Source of the DNA: Colwellia sp.
Lineage (GTDB): Bacteria; Pseudomonadota; Gammaproteobacteria; Enterobacterales; Alteromonadaceae
Direction: 5' to 3'
Assembly: GCA_013215385.1 (NCBI GenBank)
Contig: JABSOY010000009.1
Span: 204,167 to 268,166, forward strand
DNA: 64,000 bases
Both the position numbers and the translations under genes were made by a program. Below, piece after piece: positions 61,261-64,000 of the stretch (its first letter is position 1; every line of letters starts with the position of its first letter). A model generated the notes under the pieces. The model ran no database searches. It was not told where the DNA came from and was given only the letters and a program-made list of their open reading frames with translations.

Positions 61261-63900
61261 ATGGACAGTAATAAAAAACTCGTATCCCTTTTAAAAGGTG
61301 TTTTAAACGCCACTCCTGATATTATTTTTGCTAAAGACACTTCTTTTACTTATATATCTTGTAATAAAGCCTTTGCTAAACTTATCGGTCAACCTATAGA
61401 GCAAATTATTGGCTCTAAAGATGAAGAGTTATTCGATGACGAAAACATAGTAGAGTGGTTTCGCAATGCGGATAAAAAAATTCTTTCGACACAAGAAATA
61501 GTTCGCATCGAAGAATGGGTCACCTACCCTGATGGTAAAAAAGTATTACTCGATACCTTAAAATCACCTTTTTATGACGAAAGTGGCAAGCTTATCGGCT
61601 TACTAGGTGTATGTCGGGATGTCACTGAACGAGTTGAAGCTGAAAATTTATTAAAGGCTGCAAAAGAAAAAGCAGAGAAAGCGACTGCGGCTAAGTCAGA
61701 TTTTCTTGCCAAAATGAGCCACGAAATTCGCACGCCAATGAATGCTGTTATCGGCTTAAGTCGTTTAACCTTAAAGACCGATCTTAGTTGTGAACAAGCA
61801 GACAACGTAGAAAAAATTCTCAGTGCTGGGGAAGCACTATTAGGCTTGATAAATGACATTCTAGATTTCTCTAAAATAGAAGCCGGTAAACTTTCGATTG
61901 AAAGAACATTATTTGAGCTTGACGATATTATGGAAAAAACCATTAATATTAGTGCGATGAACGCGCATTCCAAAGGGCTTGAACTGATTACTAATGTCAG
62001 TAATGCTATTCCCCACAGTTTAATAGGTGACCCGTTACGCTTACAACAAATACTCATAAACTTGGTTAACAATGCGATAAAGTTCACTGATAAAGGCACG
62101 GTTTTCATCGAAGTAGCTGCAAAAAAAGAAACAAAAGAAGAAATATTATTACAGTTCACCATCACTGATACCGGCATTGGCATGAGTAAACAGCAGCAAG
62201 AAAAACTTTTTCAATCGTTTTCGCAAGCTGACGATAGTATTACTCGTAAGTATGGGGGCAGTGGCTTAGGGCTCGCTATTTCAAAACAGTTAACCCAGCT
62301 AATGGGCGGTGAAATCAAGATCAAAAGTAATCAAGGTACGGGATCTACTTTTTCTTTTACTGTACTTTTAGGCAAATCAAAACAGCGTATTAATAAACAG
62401 ATGATCAGCGCAGATGATTTTGGCACATTAAAAGTATTAGTCGTTGATGATGCTGAAATTGCCCGAATGGTATTAGTTGAGTTACTTTCTGAATGGGGCT
62501 TAACCGTTGAGCAATGTGATAATGGTTTTGATGCTATCGATAAAATTCAAGCAGCTCAGTACACAGAAAAAGCTTTTGATATTGTTTTTATGGATTGGCG
62601 TATGCCTGAAATTGATGGTATCGAAACATCAAAAAAAATAATAGAGTTACCGTTAAAAACGTCACCACAAATATTAATGGTATCCGCATTCGATCGTGAT
62701 TTAGCAAAAAAAGCAGCTGAAAAATCAAAGGTTAATATTCATCAATACTTAGAAAAACCAGTAAATAAGTCGACATTATCTACCGCAATTCGTAATGTAT
62801 TACTTAATAGGCCCGATAAAATACTACCGGCTAAGTGGCAAGAGGAATTCATTCCTGATTTTTCCAGCGCTAAAATACTCCTTGTGGATGACAACGCGAT
62901 TAATCGTCAAGTGGCACTTGGTTTTTTAAAAGATACACACGCTCAAATTGATGTTGCTGAAAACGGTGTGATTGCCTTAGAAAAGGTGCAACTCAATACC
63001 TATGACCTAGTACTTATGGATATTCAGATGCCTGAAATGGATGGTTTAACCGCAACAAAAGTCATCATAAATGAACTCAATTTAACCACACTCCCCATCA
63101 TTGCTATGACCGCACAGGCAATGACTGAAGATGTTGTAAAAAGTAAACAAGCCGGCATGTGTGATCACTTATGCAAGCCTATATCTTCTGAGCAATTATA
63201 CCAGTGCATAACAAAACACCTGATTTTACCTGACCCTCAACCAAGTTTAACGGATAAGCGCCAGAGCTTGTGCCATTACCAGCCGCAAGATGATGATAAT
63301 AAAATCATTGCTAAGCTCGACAAAATTCAAATGTTAGACCCAGAACAAGCATTAATAAAAATGGGCGGACGTACCAAATTATATCTCAGTTTAGTCAGGG
63401 ACTTTAACAAGGGGCAAGGACAAACAATTGTTGACTTAAACATCATTGACGAAAAAATTGATGGGGAGTTACTATACCGAACTATTCACACCTTAAAGTC
63501 AAATGCAGCTTATATTGGTGCATATGAGTTGGTAAGACTGTGCAATGTTTTTGAATTATCACTAGAAAAAAACACTTATCCACCTTCGATACTAGCTTCT
63601 ATAGTTCAGTCATTAACGACGTTATTACAGCAACTCCATATTGTCTTCAGCCAAGAGACAAAGCAGGAGAAAAAGATTCATTTCAGTAAAACCGCATTCA
63701 ATGAAATGTTAACGGCAATATTGCCGAAATTGCACCATGCCGATTTCTCGGCGGAGGAATTACTGCCTGATTTACAATTACTGGTAACCAATAGCCAGTA
63801 CAGTCAGCAAATATCAAAACTGTCAGATTTTATTGATGATGTAGAATATGATCAAGCAGCTGAGATAGTTGAAAAGTTATTGGAAGATGTTACCTCATAG
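61261..63900 (+). CDS. Hybrid sensor histidine kinase (PAS-HisKA-HATPase-REC-REC-Hpt)
   Basis: 879 residues from the ATG at 61261 (AAGGA seven bases upstream). Domain order repeats the previous gene: PAS (TPDIIFAKDTSFTYISCNKAF), HisKA (DFLAKMSHEIRTPMNAVIGL), HATPase, two receivers (FMDWRMPEIDG; LMDIQMPEMDGL), then an added Hpt domain (about 690-790) with phospho-His in TIHTLKSNAAYIG. With the Hpt it can run a full phosphorelay and might also serve the Hpt-less paralogue. No output regulator is adjacent, unless it is beyond the window. Confidence 0.93.
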   Translation: MDSNKKLVSLLKGVLNATPDIIFAKDTSFTYISCNKAFAKLIGQPIEQIIGSKDEELFDDENIVEWFRNADKKILSTQEIVRIEEWVTYPDGKKVLLDTLKSPFYDESGKLIGLLGVCRDVTERVEAENLLKAAKEKAEKATAAKSDFLAKMSHEIRTPMNAVIGLSRLTLKTDLSCEQADNVEKILSAGEALLGLINDILDFSKIEAGKLSIERTLFELDDIMEKTINISAMNAHSKGLELITNVSNAIPHSLIGDPLRLQQILINLVNNAIKFTDKGTVFIEVAAKKETKEEILLQFTITDTGIGMSKQQQEKLFQSFSQADDSITRKYGGSGLGLAISKQLTQLMGGEIKIKSNQGTGSTFSFTVLLGKSKQRINKQMISADDFGTLKVLVVDDAEIARMVLVELLSEWGLTVEQCDNGFDAIDKIQAAQYTEKAFDIVFMDWRMPEIDGIETSKKIIELPLKTSPQILMVSAFDRDLAKKAAEKSKVNIHQYLEKPVNKSTLSTAIRNVLLNRPDKILPAKWQEEFIPDFSSAKILLVDDNAINRQVALGFLKDTHAQIDVAENGVIALEKVQLNTYDLVLMDIQMPEMDGLTATKVIINELNLTTLPIIAMTAQAMTEDVVKSKQAGMCDHLCKPISSEQLYQCITKHLILPDPQPSLTDKRQSLCHYQPQDDDNKIIAKLDKIQMLDPEQALIKMGGRTKLYLSLVRDFNKGQGQTIVDLNIIDEKIDGELLYRTIHTLKSNAAYIGAYELVRLCNVFELSLEKNTYPPSILASIVQSLTTLLQQLHIVFSQETKQEKKIHFSKTAFNEMLTAILPKLHHADFSAEELLPDLQLLVTNSQYSQQISKLSDFIDDVEYDQAAEIVEKLLEDVTS

Positions 63901-64000
63901 CTTTAAGTAGGATCGGGCATCCTTGCTTCGCTCTACCTTCTGCATCCATGCAGTCGTGAACATTCGTCACTCTGCCATTTCGGTAACTGCTCCTGCGTTA
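63901..64000. repeat. GC-richer segment resembling a dispersed repeat, at window edge
   Basis: These 100 bases are clearly richer in C and G than the rest and contain the palindrome CTGCAT-CC-ATGCAG and phrases such as CATCCTTGCTTCGCTC. They look like the start of an intergenic repeat family rather than coding sequence. The element runs out of the window. Confidence 0.4.

Noticed and set aside
61572..62183. A 203-codon minus-strand frame inside the second hybrid kinase
   Set aside because: Antisense shadow; an equivalent shorter shadow occurs at the same place in the paralogue, as expected from shared codons.

Overview
The window looks like chromosome of a marine gammaproteobacterium of the order Alteromonadales, close to Colwellia or Thalassotalea. 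This rests on low G+C (estimated by eye at just under 40%), the housekeeping block plsB / ubiA-ubiC / fliL-like / glpG-glpE, and many GGDEF, histidine-kinase and TonB genes. I see no rRNA, tRNA, CRISPR array, insertion sequence or prophage. The genus is inference.

Layout. 1-2.1 kb: the end of a CreC-type kinase, then creD and a VanZ-like gene. 2.2-18.3 kb, minus strand: a long, tightly packed run encoding two outer-membrane barrels (one with an SH3 domain), a TlpA-like thioredoxin, a DUF4266 lipoprotein, a DUF3570 barrel, three large TPR or coiled-coil envelope proteins, two small secreted proteins, one ExbB/TolQ-like and two ExbD/TolR-like proteins, and a TonB-like protein whose C-terminus resembles the AgmX/PglI domain. 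A c-type haem protein with a beta-propeller lies at its upstream end. 18.5-23.9 kb, plus strand, divergent: two more haem-motif proteins and a Tat-exported DUF1501-like protein. 23.9-25 kb: apbE. Together these look like one envelope-spanning, proton-driven machine with a redox branch. Its motor and scaffold parts recall the Agl-Glt gliding machinery of Myxococcus, but the cargo or output is unknown. This is the best candidate here for an undescribed system.

25-43 kb is an accessory and signalling region: a GntR/YtrA regulator, two diguanylate cyclases (the second at 43.2-44.4 kb), a DUF4097 repeat protein, an EAL-HDOD protein with a stand-alone receiver, an ECF sigma operon, a serine hydrolase, and a four-gene operon of response regulator, porin, FMN-binding-like protein and sensor kinase. 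It also carries gene debris: a Nudix regulator with two frameshifts, a frameshifted quinone oxidoreductase, the tail of an ABC permease and the last blade of a WD40 protein.

44-55 kb is mostly core: recQ, a TonB / ECF sigma / anti-sigma-TonB operon, a NYN-domain gene, plsB, ubiC-ubiA, a FliL-like gene, glpG and glpE. 55-59.2 kb is a compact operon of unknown purpose: a small unknown protein, a GMC flavin oxidoreductase, a VioB/RebD-type ferritin-like protein and a DUF952 protein. Two tandem paralogous hybrid histidine kinases (59.2-63.9 kb) follow on the same strand. Many starts given here were moved inward to the codon that has a visible Shine-Dalgarno sequence.
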